64,000 bases of DNA from Pseudomonadota bacterium (GTDB lineage Bacteria > Pseudomonadota > Alphaproteobacteria > Rhizobiales > Pleomorphomonadaceae), in contig JAEZHI010000004.1 of the NCBI GenBank assembly GCA_023436885.1, forward strand, positions 496,001 through 560,000. The letters are read 5' to 3'. This document shows positions 24,564-34,275 of the stretch, in pieces; the stretch's first letter is position 1, and each line of letters begins with the position of its first letter. The notes below the pieces were generated by a model. It was given only the letters and a program-made list of their open reading frames with translations. It was not told where the DNA came from and did not search any database. The translations under genes were made by a program, and so were the position numbers.

Positions 24564-27203
24564 TTGATATTTGATCGGGATTCGGACCTGCAAAAAAACT
24601 TGAGCGCTGGAGGTAAATCTCTGGAAGGAGCGAATGTAGCCGACCGCTTGCTAGCGCAGCAAGTTGAGGCTGCGACGCTCCAAAGTGGAGAAATCGACCT
24701 GCCGACCCTGCTCGAAGCCGTCGGTTCGACGTATCGGAAGCTGGACGATGCCCAACTGGACGCCTCAGCCCCGACCGACCCGTCGGGGAGCGCGCAGTCG
24801 AATCGGAATGCCCACATGGTAGCCGCCCTTGAAGCCGCCTCCGAGGCAATAGCCGTTTTCGATTCGGATGACCGAATCGTCCTTTGGAATCGGCGCTACC
24901 TGGAACTCTATCCCGAACTCGTGGACTTCGTTGCCATAGGCTGCAGCTTCGAGTCGATGTTACGGCGAGGACTGGATACAGGCGCTTATGTTGATGCACT
25001 GGGTCGAGAAGAGGAATGGCTAAAGGCCCGTCTCGATCGTCATGCACTTTCGAGCAGCACGGAAGAACAGCATCGCGCAGATGGACGTTGGATAAGGGTC
25101 GAGGAGAATCGGCTAGCTGACGGTGGATGGGTCGGAATTCGCATAGACATCAGTGAGTTCAAACGCCGCGAGTTCGCGTCGAGGCTGCTGTTCGAAGACA
25201 GTCCCGTTCCAATGTATCTTTTCGACTTCGAAACTCTGAAAATCCTGGCCGTCAATCGCGCTGCCGTTTCGCATTATGGCTACACCGTCCATCAATTCAT
25301 GAACATGACAGTGCTAGAAATGCGTCCGCTGCGTGACAGAACCGAGACGCGGGAAGCCATTAGAAAACGCATCGATACTCAAACTGGCAACCGGCTCTTC
25401 AAGCATGTCAAGGCAGACGGTACGGAGATTGACGTCGAGGTTTTTATCCGACCGCAGATCCACAACGGACGGGAGGCGGTGCTTGTGACCGCCATCGACG
25501 TCACTGGTCGCAAACGCGCTTCCGAGGAACTGGAATCAACACGAGAGTTTCTTGATACCATCGTGGAGAACGTCCCGGCCGCAATTTTTGCCAAGGATCC
25601 GACCAGCCGGAAATACATTCTTCTGAACCAGGCAGGTGAGCAGCTCTTTGGCTACGCGCGCGAGGACTTTATCGGGAAAGATGCTCGGGACATATTCGGC
25701 GAACGCGTGGCAACGTCCGCAGAAGCTGACGAAGACGAGCTTTTATCTGGCGCGGTGCCGCAACTCACGAATTCCGAGACAATTTCGACCCGAAACGGAA
25801 CGCGGCTCGTAACCGTGACCAGAATGGTAGTTCGCAAGCCCGATGGTTCGCCTCGTTTCATCGTCGGCGTCACCATGGACATGACGGAGAAGCGGCGCGC
25901 TGAAGAGCAAATAGCCTATTTATCACAGCATGATACGCTGACCGGACTTCCGAACCGTGAAGCCATGATGGTCCGACTAGCCGACGGCATATTTGCGGCC
26001 TCGGCGACGCAAGCACGTTTTGGCCTGCTGAGCATCGATATCGACCGATTCAAGACCCTCAACGATCTCTATGGGCACGCAGTAGCCGATAGCGTACTGA
26101 AGGAAGCTGCCCGTCGCCTCGTCGAAATCGCCGGGGAAGATCTGGTCTTCCGCCCGGGCGGTGACGAGTTCGTGGTCGTCTCCAACGATCCGGATCAACC
26201 AAACGCATCACGACGCTTGGCGGCTTTGGCTCAAAGCATCTTCTCTGAGGATATTGTCATCGACGGCAGGGCCATCAGGGTCGGCATCAGCATTGGCGTT
26301 GCCACCTACCCGCTCGACGGCGAGAGCGGCTCGCAGTTGCTCGCCAACGCCGGAGCTGCGCTCTATCACGTCAAGTCGGAGGCACGTGGCTACGTACGAG
26401 TTTACGAGTCAAAGACGGATCAGGTCATTCGGGACCGATGGGCACTACAGGCTGATCTCGGCCATGCTCTACGGAACGGAGAGTTCTCGCTTCACTTCCA
26501 ACCGCAGGCTGAAATTGATGGCCGCATCTTCGGCTTCGAAGCACTGATGCGCTGGACCCATCCGACGCGCGGGCCGATTTCACCAGACGTGTTCATTCCC
26601 TTGGCCGAAGAATCAAACCTGATTCTCGATATGTCGGCGTGGGTGTTGGCGGAGGCCTGCCAAACGGCTGCAAGTTGGACGCAACCGCTTACCGTCGCAG
26701 TCAATCTTTCTCCGATCCAGTTTCAGCATGGCGAACTGCCGAGGCTCATCCAGCAGACCCTTCTCGACACGGGCCTTCCACCACACCGTCTTGAGCTTGA
26801 GATCACTGAGGGGATCCTGCTTGGCGATTTCGCGCATATCGTCAGCATGCTCCGGCGCATCAAGGCGATGGGTGTTCGCATCGCCATGGATGACTTCGGC
26901 ACGGGCTATTCGTCACTGTCCTATCTGCAGGCATTCCCTTTCGACAAAATCAAGATCGACAAGAGCTTCATCCAGTCGATCGGTCGGACTGAACAAGCCA
27001 GCACAATCATTCGCGCCGTCATAGGCCTCTGCCGAGGGCTAAGCATTCCGGTCATTGCTGAGGGCGTCGAGACCGAAGAGCAGCTCAGCTTCCTCGCCCA
27101 GGAGCATTGCCCTGAAATTCAGGGTTATATCATTGGGCGTCCCGCACCGATCCAGGTCTACGGTGAGGTGGTGGGCAAGCGAGAGTCGGTGCGTACGGTC
27201 TGA
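24564..27203 (+). CDS. Triple-PAS GGDEF-EAL protein (cyclic di-GMP synthase/phosphodiesterase)
   Basis: This 879-residue protein reads a signal with three PAS-like domains (about 85-195, 205-320, 325-445). A GGDEF domain (about 450-610) and an EAL domain (about 625-870) follow. The synthase motif is intact as RPGGDEF near 530-536. The phosphodiesterase keeps EALMRW, VNLSP, ELEITE, DDFGTGYSS, the DK pair in IKIDKSF, EGVETEEQ and QGYIIG. No membrane segment is evident, so it is probably cytoplasmic. The start is a TTG at 24564 with GGAG nine bases upstream. The next in-frame ATG (24813) would remove the region before the first PAS domain. Confidence 0.88.
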   Translation: MIFDRDSDLQKNLSAGGKSLEGANVADRLLAQQVEAATLQSGEIDLPTLLEAVGSTYRKLDDAQLDASAPTDPSGSAQSNRNAHMVAALEAASEAIAVFDSDDRIVLWNRRYLELYPELVDFVAIGCSFESMLRRGLDTGAYVDALGREEEWLKARLDRHALSSSTEEQHRADGRWIRVEENRLADGGWVGIRIDISEFKRREFASRLLFEDSPVPMYLFDFETLKILAVNRAAVSHYGYTVHQFMNMTVLEMRPLRDRTETREAIRKRIDTQTGNRLFKHVKADGTEIDVEVFIRPQIHNGREAVLVTAIDVTGRKRASEELESTREFLDTIVENVPAAIFAKDPTSRKYILLNQAGEQLFGYAREDFIGKDARDIFGERVATSAEADEDELLSGAVPQLTNSETISTRNGTRLVTVTRMVVRKPDGSPRFIVGVTMDMTEKRRAEEQIAYLSQHDTLTGLPNREAMMVRLADGIFAASATQARFGLLSIDIDRFKTLNDLYGHAVADSVLKEAARRLVEIAGEDLVFRPGGDEFVVVSNDPDQPNASRRLAALAQSIFSEDIVIDGRAIRVGISIGVATYPLDGESGSQLLANAGAALYHVKSEARGYVRVYESKTDQVIRDRWALQADLGHALRNGEFSLHFQPQAEIDGRIFGFEALMRWTHPTRGPISPDVFIPLAEESNLILDMSAWVLAEACQTAASWTQPLTVAVNLSPIQFQHGELPRLIQQTLLDTGLPPHRLELEITEGILLGDFAHIVSMLRRIKAMGVRIAMDDFGTGYSSLSYLQAFPFDKIKIDKSFIQSIGRTEQASTIIRAVIGLCRGLSIPVIAEGVETEEQLSFLAQEHCPEIQGYIIGRPAPIQVYGEVVGKRESVRTV

Positions 27204-27318
27204 CCCGCGTTTGATACCAGCCCAACGAAGCGATTGCTCATTGTGAAGTGCGGTGCGGCGACATAGGCTCCGCCCGATTCCAGTTGCCCACCAGAGGCCG
27301 GATTTCGGGAGAAGCGCC

Positions 27319-28488
27319 ATGGAGAACTTCACTTTCCTCAACCCTACCAAGATCATCTTCGGTCGGGACAGCGAAGCATCGGTCGGTCTTGAGACAGCTC
27401 GGTTCAGCCGCAAGATCCTCCTTCACTATGGTGGTGGCTCGATCAAGGCATCGGGTCTCTACGATCGTGTCTGTGCCTCGCTGAAAGCAGCCGGTGTCGA
27501 GTGGGTCGAGCTCGGTGGTGTCAAACCCAATCCTCGCCTCCCTCTTGTGCATGAGGGGGTACGCCTCTGCAAACAGCACGGGCTGGGCTTCATCCTGGCC
27601 GTTGGCGGCGGTAGCGCGATCGACTCTGCAAAGGCAATAGCCATGGGCGCGGTCATCGACGGTGACGTTTGGGACTTCTACGTCGGCAAAGGTACGCCAA
27701 ATGATGCGTTGCCGATCGGCACCGTCCTCACCATTCCTGCCGCAGGCTCGGAATCGAGCGACGGCACGGTCATCACCAACGAAGAGGGGTGGTTGAAGCG
27801 CGCGGTCGGCGGGCCATTCCTCTATCCCCGCTTCTCGATCCTGAACCCCGCGCTCTGCGCCACGCTGCCTCCGTTCCAGGTAGCTTGCGGCGCAGCTGAC
27901 ATCATGTCGCATCTGATGGAGCGCTACTTCACCAATGTGACGCACGTCGCGTTCACCGACCGGCTTATCGAAGCGATAATGAAGACGGTCGCCGCGCAGG
28001 CACCCAAGGTCCTCTCCAGCCCGGACGACTACGATGCTTGGTCCGAGCTGATGTGGGCCGGCACGATTGCCCATAACAACCTGCTCAACACCGGCCGTAT
28101 CGGCGACTGGGCATCGCATGACATCGAACACGAGGTCTCGGGCATTTACGACGTCGCTCATGGTGCCGGGCTCGCCGTCGTGTTTCCCGCCTGGATGAAG
28201 TATGTCCTCCATCACGACATTGATCGCTTCGTGCAGTGGGCGGTGCGTGTATGGAACGTTGAGCTCGACGTGTTCGACAAGGAAGCGACCGCGCGTGAGG
28301 GCATCGCCCGTCTGGAGGCCTTCTTTCACAAGATCGGCCTTGGCACGACGCTCGCCTCGCTGGGCATCCATGACGATCGCATCGATGAGATGGCACGGAA
28401 AGGCACCGACAACGACAGCCGGACACTCGGCAACTTCGTCAAGCTCGATAGCCGCGCCATCGCCGAGATTCTGCGTCTTGCACGGTAA
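27319..28488 (+). CDS. Iron-containing alcohol/aldehyde dehydrogenase (YqhD/BDH type)
   Basis: This cytoplasmic NAD(P)H-dependent dehydrogenase of group III has 389 residues and reduces aldehydes or oxidises primary alcohols. Visible are the GGGSAIDSAKAIA dinucleotide loop, the metal-site stretch ACGAADIMSHLMERYF, and HDIEHEVSGIYDVAHGAGLAVVFPAW with the remaining histidine ligands. The ATG at 27319 follows GGGAGAAG. It stands alone between the cyclic di-GMP gene and the convergent treZ. A role in aldehyde detoxification is plausible for the family. Confidence 0.9.
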   Translation: MENFTFLNPTKIIFGRDSEASVGLETARFSRKILLHYGGGSIKASGLYDRVCASLKAAGVEWVELGGVKPNPRLPLVHEGVRLCKQHGLGFILAVGGGSAIDSAKAIAMGAVIDGDVWDFYVGKGTPNDALPIGTVLTIPAAGSESSDGTVITNEEGWLKRAVGGPFLYPRFSILNPALCATLPPFQVACGAADIMSHLMERYFTNVTHVAFTDRLIEAIMKTVAAQAPKVLSSPDDYDAWSELMWAGTIAHNNLLNTGRIGDWASHDIEHEVSGIYDVAHGAGLAVVFPAWMKYVLHHDIDRFVQWAVRVWNVELDVFDKEATAREGIARLEAFFHKIGLGTTLASLGIHDDRIDEMARKGTDNDSRTLGNFVKLDSRAIAEILRLAR

Positions 28489-28494
28489 ATTACC

Positions 28495-28541
28495 CAGCGG
28501 GGAAACGTTGAACAGATAAGCTCCTAGCGGTTTCCCCGCTG
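28495..28541. terminator. Perfect 12-base inverted repeat at the convergent adh/treZ ends
   Basis: CAGCGGGGAAAC (28495-28506) and GTTTCCCCGCTG (28530-28541) pair perfectly across a 23-base loop. The right arm lies inside the last codons of treZ. Position suggests a shared bidirectional terminator, although there is no T run. Confidence 0.5.
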
Positions 28542-30302
28542 TCGTACCGACCAGGCAACGAACCAGGGCGAGCAGCGGTTGCCTGCGATCTTTCCGTGTT
28601 GCCAGATGACTCGCCCCCGCAACGGCGCTGGTAGCGTTGCAGGTTTCGCAGTCAGGTTGAGCGTCAGCATTAAGTCTTTCGAGGCCGTCTGCCAAAGGAT
28701 GCGGACCACACCCTCGTCGACGCTCCAGCTGCCGCTCTCCCTGATGCCGGCACAAAGTGGCGCGATCTCTTCCTTTCGCACCCGCAGGATCGAGCGATAC
28801 CAGTCGAGCATGCTCGCATGACGCCGTAATGCTTGCTCATTCCATTTGAGCCGCGCGGCAGCGAAGGTCCCTGGATCGAACGGGTCGAGAAGCTCGCTTG
28901 GATCGGCCTCGAATGCCGCTACCCTGCCATCCCTTACCGCTTCAACGAAGGTGGCAGGGAGGTCGGTAAAGAAGGGGAAAGGAGACGAGGCCGCCCACTC
29001 CTCGCCCTGAAACAGCATGGGTATCTGCGGCGCCAACAGATAGACAGCCGCCGCAGCCCGACAGACTTCAGGCTTGGCCAACATGCTGATGCGTTCGCCA
29101 CGTACCCGATTTCCGACCTGATCGTGGTTTTGCAGGAAGGCGACAAAGGATGTCATTGGAAAGGATTGGACGGGAGTGCTTTCGGCTTCGCTGGAGATCT
29201 TGAACCCTTCAGCCAAAGCGCGGGCCAAGACCTCCGGTCGTCCGGCACATTTGGCATAATCCTTGTCGGTCTCACCGGTGATCGCCGCATGCAGTGCGTG
29301 GTGCAGGTCATCGTTCCACTGGCTATCGAACCCACCTGCGACCGAGACACGATCGGTCTCCGGACGGGCGCTTTCAAGGACAAGATGGATCTTTCTGCTT
29401 CCGGCCGCTGCGCGTGCTTCGTGGGCAATGACAGTCAGGATGTGATTGTCGCTCGCATCCCTGATCTCGTGGGCAGCGTCGATCCGCAGACCATCGAGAT
29501 GAAACTCTTCGATCCACATACGTACATTAGCGAGCACGAAATCACGCATTGATGTCGCCTCGCGCGCCGCATAGTCGACAGCCTCTCCCCACGGCGTGAC
29601 GTGGAGATCAGTATGCGCCGGCGCGAGCTGTGGCAGATAGTTACCGTCTGGCCCGAAATGATTGTAGACGACGTCGAGCAGTACGGCCAGGCCGAGCGAA
29701 TGCGCCTTGTCGATGAATGCCTTGAAGTCCTCCGGCCTGCCGTAGCAGCTGTCCGGTGCGAACAGCAGCACGCCATCGTATCCCCAGCTCCAGCGACCGG
29801 GAAAATCGGCCACCGGCATCACCTCGATGACACTTATACCAAGTGACTTCAGATAACTCAGCCGCTCGGTGGCGGCGCGAAACGTTCCTTCTGGCGTGAA
29901 GGTTCCGATATGGAGTTCGTAAATGATCGCCTCGGCCCAGGCCAGCCCGCGCCAGGCCGAGTCCGTCCAACGGAATGCCCCCGCGGGCGCTGTCAGCGCG
30001 CTCGCGCCATGAACATCATCGGGTTGAAAGCGGCTCGCTGGATCGGGTACGGCGCTGCCATCAGCCAGTAGGAACCGGTAGCGACCACCAACAGGGGCTA
30101 CTGTTGTGAGCGAGAACCAACCATCGCGTTCGCGTGCCATCGGCAAGGCATCGCGCCCGGCAATCGCCAGATATACGTCCGACTGATGCGGCGCCCACAG
30201 CCGAAAGGAGACGAGACCATCTGCGCGCCAAACCGGACCAAACTCAGCAACTTCGGGCTGTCCTCCGGCAGCCAGCCGAGCCGCGAGCGTCGACATCTCC
30301 AT
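28524..30302 (-). CDS. treZ: Malto-oligosyltrehalose trehalohydrolase
   Basis: This is a GH13 enzyme of 592 residues, the normal TreZ length. It releases trehalose from maltooligosyl-trehalose. An N-terminal beta-sandwich (FRLWAPHQSDVYLAI) precedes the catalytic barrel. GH13 regions are LLDVVYNHFGPDGNY, LDGLRIDAAHEI (nucleophile aspartate), LVLESARPETDR (acid/base glutamate) and FLQNHDQVGNRVRGERI (third acid), the last being typical of TreZ. The ATG at 30302 follows GGGAGAAG. No treY or glgX gene is nearby, so its partner must lie elsewhere. Confidence 0.92.
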   Translation of the reverse strand: MEMSTLAARLAAGGQPEVAEFGPVWRADGLVSFRLWAPHQSDVYLAIAGRDALPMARERDGWFSLTTVAPVGGRYRFLLADGSAVPDPASRFQPDDVHGASALTAPAGAFRWTDSAWRGLAWAEAIIYELHIGTFTPEGTFRAATERLSYLKSLGISVIEVMPVADFPGRWSWGYDGVLLFAPDSCYGRPEDFKAFIDKAHSLGLAVLLDVVYNHFGPDGNYLPQLAPAHTDLHVTPWGEAVDYAAREATSMRDFVLANVRMWIEEFHLDGLRIDAAHEIRDASDNHILTVIAHEARAAAGSRKIHLVLESARPETDRVSVAGGFDSQWNDDLHHALHAAITGETDKDYAKCAGRPEVLARALAEGFKISSEAESTPVQSFPMTSFVAFLQNHDQVGNRVRGERISMLAKPEVCRAAAAVYLLAPQIPMLFQGEEWAASSPFPFFTDLPATFVEAVRDGRVAAFEADPSELLDPFDPGTFAAARLKWNEQALRRHASMLDWYRSILRVRKEEIAPLCAGIRESGSWSVDEGVVRILWQTASKDLMLTLNLTAKPATLPAPLRGRVIWQHGKIAGNRCSPWFVAWSVRQRGNR

Positions 30303-30411
30303 CGCGTCTTCTCCCTTCGATCGATCGCCGAAGCAACCAGTCGTCCACGAGCATTGTGGCCGGGGAGGATCGAGCAGGCAACCAGTCTGTTTAAGCAGCC
30401 CGTAGTTCTGG

Positions 30412-31317
30412 TCAGACCAGCCGCCGCTGACGGGCGCGAAGGCGTTCCCGATGCAGGGAGTAAAGCCCGCTCGCAACAATGAGGGACGCACCAATCGTCG
30501 TTGCCATCCCAGGCACGATTCCCCACACAGCGAACGACACCGCCGTAGCCGATATCATCTGCAGATAGCTGAACGGGGCGAGCAACGACGCTGGCGCCAT
30601 ACGGTAGGCGAACACGCAACAGACCTGACCCAAGGCGAAGAATAGCCCGCCGGCCAAACCAAATGCCATTTCATGCCACGATGTCTGACCAAGCTCGGGC
30701 CAGACAAGGAGCGTCGCCACCGAGAGACCGATGATCGACGTCCACACCATCATCGTCTCGGCATGATCGCGTGCGGCCTTGCGGGTGAGAATGGTCGAAA
30801 AGGCGCCGACAAAGGCAGCCACCAGATTGAAGATCGATGCGTAGTGAAAGCTCGACGTGCCTGGTTGGACGATAATCAAAACGCCGACGAAGCCGACCAA
30901 AGCTGCCAGCCAGCGTCGTGGTCCGACCAATTCCCCCAGGAAGACGATGGAAAGCGCCATGACGAATATCGGCGAGACGAAGGAAATCGCCGTTGCATCA
31001 GGGATCTGCTGGTGCTGGAGACCGAACAGGAACAGGATCGTCCCACAAACCGCCGATAAGCCGCGGAGGATATTCAGCCATGGGTGATGTGGCCGAAACA
31101 CACCCCTGCCCTCACGTCTGAGCGCAAGAGGAACTGCTACGATGACGTAGACGAGGTTGCGCCACCAGGCGATCTTCTCCGGGCTCGCCTCGTGTTGAAT
31201 GAACTTTGCACCGACATCGCAGCCCGCAAACAGTAACGTCGATACCGCGATAAGGGTGATGGCGAGCAACACCTGCTCGTTGACGCGCGACAGGCCGACG
31301 TCGACCGCCGGAGACAT
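30412..31317 (-). CDS. EamA/DMT-family membrane transporter
   Basis: This 301-residue protein has about ten hydrophobic segments arranged as two EamA repeats of five. Typical features are the early AGCDVGAKFI segment, EKIAWWRNLVYVI, and the second repeat with SYLQMISATAVSFAVWGIVPGMATTIGASLIVASGLY. Related proteins export metabolites, amino acids or drugs. The substrate cannot be inferred. The ATG at 31317 follows AAGGTGA. A GTG at 31332 in the same frame is possible. It lies between treZ and the flagellar block, without obvious links to either. Confidence 0.85.
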   Translation of the reverse strand: MSPAVDVGLSRVNEQVLLAITLIAVSTLLFAGCDVGAKFIQHEASPEKIAWWRNLVYVIVAVPLALRREGRGVFRPHHPWLNILRGLSAVCGTILFLFGLQHQQIPDATAISFVSPIFVMALSIVFLGELVGPRRWLAALVGFVGVLIIVQPGTSSFHYASIFNLVAAFVGAFSTILTRKAARDHAETMMVWTSIIGLSVATLLVWPELGQTSWHEMAFGLAGGLFFALGQVCCVFAYRMAPASLLAPFSYLQMISATAVSFAVWGIVPGMATTIGASLIVASGLYSLHRERLRARQRRLV

Positions 31318-31497
31318 GGTCTGAGAAGTCACCTTGCTCTGCCCGAAAGAGCCGGCGGTTGGGTGACGCCGGTCGAAAATGGCGCAATTGCCATCTTCGA
31401 GATGAAACGATTTTGAGGCGAAGACAAGGCAGTTCGATAAAGTATGACAAAAAAATCTACGCCGCAGCGAAACACATTGAACGACAAGCTAAGCGCA

Positions 31498-32388
31498 TCA
31501 CGACAAATAGCTCGATAGCGACAGTTTGGCGATTTTTCCGATAGCCGCGTAAGCTGCTTGCAGCTGAGCCTCGTAATTGGACATGTTCGCTGCCACCGTG
31601 GTGATATCGACGTCGGCGAGAGTCGAGATCACATCGGCTGTGCTGGTCTGGTAGTCCTCCTGTGAGCTCACGGCTTCCTTGAGGTCTGATGCGTCAAGTG
31701 ACAGCTTGGTTTGCACGTTCGCCATGTCGCTGATCGAACTGGTCAACGAGTTGATGGCATCGGTGACCGACGTGCTGTCCGTCGAGCCATTAGCGATGGT
31801 GGAAATAGCCCAAAGTGCCTGCCGAAAACTGCTGTCATTGGCCGTGACGCCGTAGGATATGACGCGGCTCGACGAAACACGAACCGAAGCAACCTGCTCG
31901 TCGCCCTGATAATAGTCCAGCGCAGATGCCGACGTGGCGGTAGATCCTTCTATACTGCTGATATCGACGGGCTTGGTATCAACCGCGCTCCCAGCGAAGA
32001 GGTACCTGCCGTCAAGCTGCGTGTTCATCAACGACACAACACTCTCGAGTGCCGACTTTGCCGTGGTCTGCAAAGTCTCTGAGCTGATCGTAGACGAAGC
32101 AAGCGTTGCCTTGAGGCTGCTCAGATCGTCGATGATCGACCCTACCGCGCTATACATTGTCTGGACGCGATTGCTCGCCGTATTGCCCGCCTCCTCGTAT
32201 GCTTTGGAACGGGTCATGGAGGCCTGAAGCGATACGACGCTTCCAGCCTTCGAGCCTAGCCCACCATAATCGTCCGAGACCAAGCCGGAAGCCTGCTGCA
32301 GTGTCGCCTGCGCCTGCTTGACCTGAATTCTCATCGCCGCCTGAAGCAGGCTTTGCGACGAAGCGAATGTGGCAACCCGCATGGCCAT
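31498..32388 (-). CDS. flgL: Flagellar hook-filament junction protein FlgL
   Basis: This 296-residue flagellin-related protein joins hook and filament (HAP3). The N-terminal helix region (VATFASSQSLLQAAMRIQVKQAQATLQQASGLVSDDYGG) and the C-terminal helix (ADVDITTVAANMSNYEAQLQAAYAAIGKIAKLSL) match the family. The middle contains GRYLFAGSAVDTKPVD, a common FlgL motif. It lies 32 bases after flgK and is the last gene of the flgD-to-flgL unit. Confidence 0.9.
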   Translation of the reverse strand: MAMRVATFASSQSLLQAAMRIQVKQAQATLQQASGLVSDDYGGLGSKAGSVVSLQASMTRSKAYEEAGNTASNRVQTMYSAVGSIIDDLSSLKATLASSTISSETLQTTAKSALESVVSLMNTQLDGRYLFAGSAVDTKPVDISSIEGSTATSASALDYYQGDEQVASVRVSSSRVISYGVTANDSSFRQALWAISTIANGSTDSTSVTDAINSLTSSISDMANVQTKLSLDASDLKEAVSSQEDYQTSTADVISTLADVDITTVAANMSNYEAQLQAAYAAIGKIAKLSLSSYLS

Positions 32389-32420
32389 GCCGATCCTCCA
32401 GCCAAATGCGATCGAGGCGA

Positions 32421-34127
32421 TTATGCCTTAACTGCGGAGAGTAGAGTATCGAACATCTCCTTGGCGGTCTGAACAACTTGCGCTGCCGCCGAGTAGAGCG
32501 TTTGATAATCTTGCAGCTTTGAAGTCTCTTCGTCGACATTGACGCCCGACTGTGAGGCGATCGTGCTCGAAAGGGACGATTGCAGTGTTTCACTGGTCGT
32601 CTGATTGGCTTCGGCTGTCGACGCGCGTGTCGCGAAAGCCGACACGACACGCGATGAATAGTCTGAGAGCGTCCCGGTCATCGATCCAATGCTGCCAACG
32701 GCACTGTAGCTGTAGGAAGTCGTGAGTGCCGCATTCAGGGCGTTCGAGACAGTGGTCGACCCGGTGGTCAGCACCGTCTTGCCCGTTGCCGTCACGTCCG
32801 TAGAAAGCGTGCCGAGCGCAAGAGTCCCACTGTCTTTCAACAGGCTTGATGAGACGGCGATATCCGCGGCGGAACTGCCGGTAAAAACGGAGTTGAGACC
32901 AAAGAAACTGGAAAAGCTCTGGCCATTGATGGAACTGTCGAGGGCACCGATCGAAACGCCGGAACCGCTGGTGTCGGAGCTGATAGTAAGCTTCCCTTCC
33001 GAGTTAACGGCGGCGCTGACGCCATCTATCGAGTTGAGAGCCGACACGAGGTCGTCGACCGAGCTGTAGCTCGATAGATCCAGGTCCTTGTAGGACGTGA
33101 GGTTTCCGTCAGTGTCGACAAGAGCGACACGAACTGTTCCCGAGGCGGAGAAGCTCGACAGGCCTGAAATATCCGTCGTACCGGTAAGACTATCAGGAGC
33201 AGGCACCGACGTTCCATCAGCGGCTGCCGAATTGACCGTTGAAATCAGCTTGCTGGCTAGGGTGTCCAGTTCGGATTGCGCGGCAGGCAACGTATCATCG
33301 CGCAGCGTCAGCAACCCGCCAATCTCACCGTTGGTAACAGTATTCGTTATATCATTACTTCCGTCGACGAGAATCGAACCGGTTGCACTCACGGACAGTT
33401 CGTGAAGACGACTGGAGAGAAGCGGGGTACCACTTGTCGTCTTGACGTAGACGACGCCCGTCGACGTCGTCGATGTTGTAATATCCATCAGGCTGGAAAT
33501 GGTCTTGATCGCCGCGTTGCGTTCGTCCTCCAGATCCGCCGTCGACTGCCCTTTCGCCTTGGTCGTGATGATCTGCTCATTGAGATCAGCGATCATCTTC
33601 AGGTTTGTGTTGACGGTATCAACGTCATCGGAGATCTGCTGATCGGCATTCGTCTTGAGTGTTGAAATGGAGGACGACATGGAGCGCAGTTGGCTAGCCA
33701 GTGTATCGGCGGCCGATACGAACGTACTTTGCGTCGAGTTGTCATTTGGCGTCGATGCGAGCTCCGTCACGGCCGTTTCGAGAGAGGCCATCTGTGCCGT
33801 GATGGAAGTCCCGCCGTCCGTAGTGCCCGTCGTTGATCCCATGAGAGCCTGGAGACGGTTGGCATAAGTCGAGGTAACCGACGCTGCCCCAACATCGGCG
33901 TTGGCCGATACCAGGGAAGCGAACACATATTTATCCACTCCGCCAGTAATCGAAGCGATTGCCGTTCCGGATCCGCTTCCCCCCGCCACGGTCGAGACCT
34001 GGTTGGCAGTTTTCACTGTATAGCCGTCAACATCGGCGTTGGCGATATTGGCTGATGTGACGCTGATACCAACCTGCGCTGCCCTGAGCGCCGAAAGAGC
34101 GATGGAACTCGCGGCCGATATGGACAT
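32421..34127 (-). CDS. flgK: Flagellar hook-associated protein FlgK
   Basis: This junction protein HAP1 has 568 residues. The N-terminus (SISAASSIALSALRAAQVGISVTSANIANADVDGYTVKTANQVS) is the classic rod/hook/HAP start. The C-terminus (SLSSTIASQSGVNVDEETSKLQDYQTLYSAAAQVVQTAKEMFDTLLSAV) is equally diagnostic. The central domain is rich in serine and threonine. The ATG at 34127 follows GAGGAGA. The longer frame to 34178 covers untranslated leader. It is separated from the upstream flgN-like gene by 148 bases that contain a palindrome. Confidence 0.93.
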   Translation of the reverse strand: MSISAASSIALSALRAAQVGISVTSANIANADVDGYTVKTANQVSTVAGGSGSGTAIASITGGVDKYVFASLVSANADVGAASVTSTYANRLQALMGSTTGTTDGGTSITAQMASLETAVTELASTPNDNSTQSTFVSAADTLASQLRSMSSSISTLKTNADQQISDDVDTVNTNLKMIADLNEQIITTKAKGQSTADLEDERNAAIKTISSLMDITTSTTSTGVVYVKTTSGTPLLSSRLHELSVSATGSILVDGSNDITNTVTNGEIGGLLTLRDDTLPAAQSELDTLASKLISTVNSAAADGTSVPAPDSLTGTTDISGLSSFSASGTVRVALVDTDGNLTSYKDLDLSSYSSVDDLVSALNSIDGVSAAVNSEGKLTISSDTSGSGVSIGALDSSINGQSFSSFFGLNSVFTGSSAADIAVSSSLLKDSGTLALGTLSTDVTATGKTVLTTGSTTVSNALNAALTTSYSYSAVGSIGSMTGTLSDYSSRVVSAFATRASTAEANQTTSETLQSSLSSTIASQSGVNVDEETSKLQDYQTLYSAAAQVVQTAKEMFDTLLSAVKA

Positions 34128-34162
34128 GAGCCGTCTCCTCGTGGAGCGCCAGAGCGTCCGCC

Positions 34163-34185
34163 GATCAGGTTGAGTCAACCCGATC
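34163..34185. promoter_or_regulatory. Imperfect palindrome upstream of flgK
   Basis: GATCAGGTTGA-G-TCAACCCGATC is an 11+11 inverted repeat with one mismatch and a single central base, 36 bases before the flgK start. The shape is operator-like. The function is unknown. Confidence 0.35.
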
Positions 34186-34275
34186 GAAAAGCGGCTGCTT
34201 CAGCAAATAGTCCTGGAGTCCTTGCTTGAAGACCAAACGCTTCAACTGGATCCGCGAAGGCTCCAGGGAAAGGCC

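Noticed and set aside
27238..28755. Minus-strand open frame (505 codons) opposite the alcohol dehydrogenase gene
   Set aside because: The sequence is antisense to a complete dehydrogenase with intact metal ligands and shows no domain.
30333..30387. Direct repeat GCAACCAGTC (30333-30342 and 30378-30387) upstream of treZ
   Set aside because: Only two 10-base copies, with no further symmetry. It may be a regulator site but could easily be chance.
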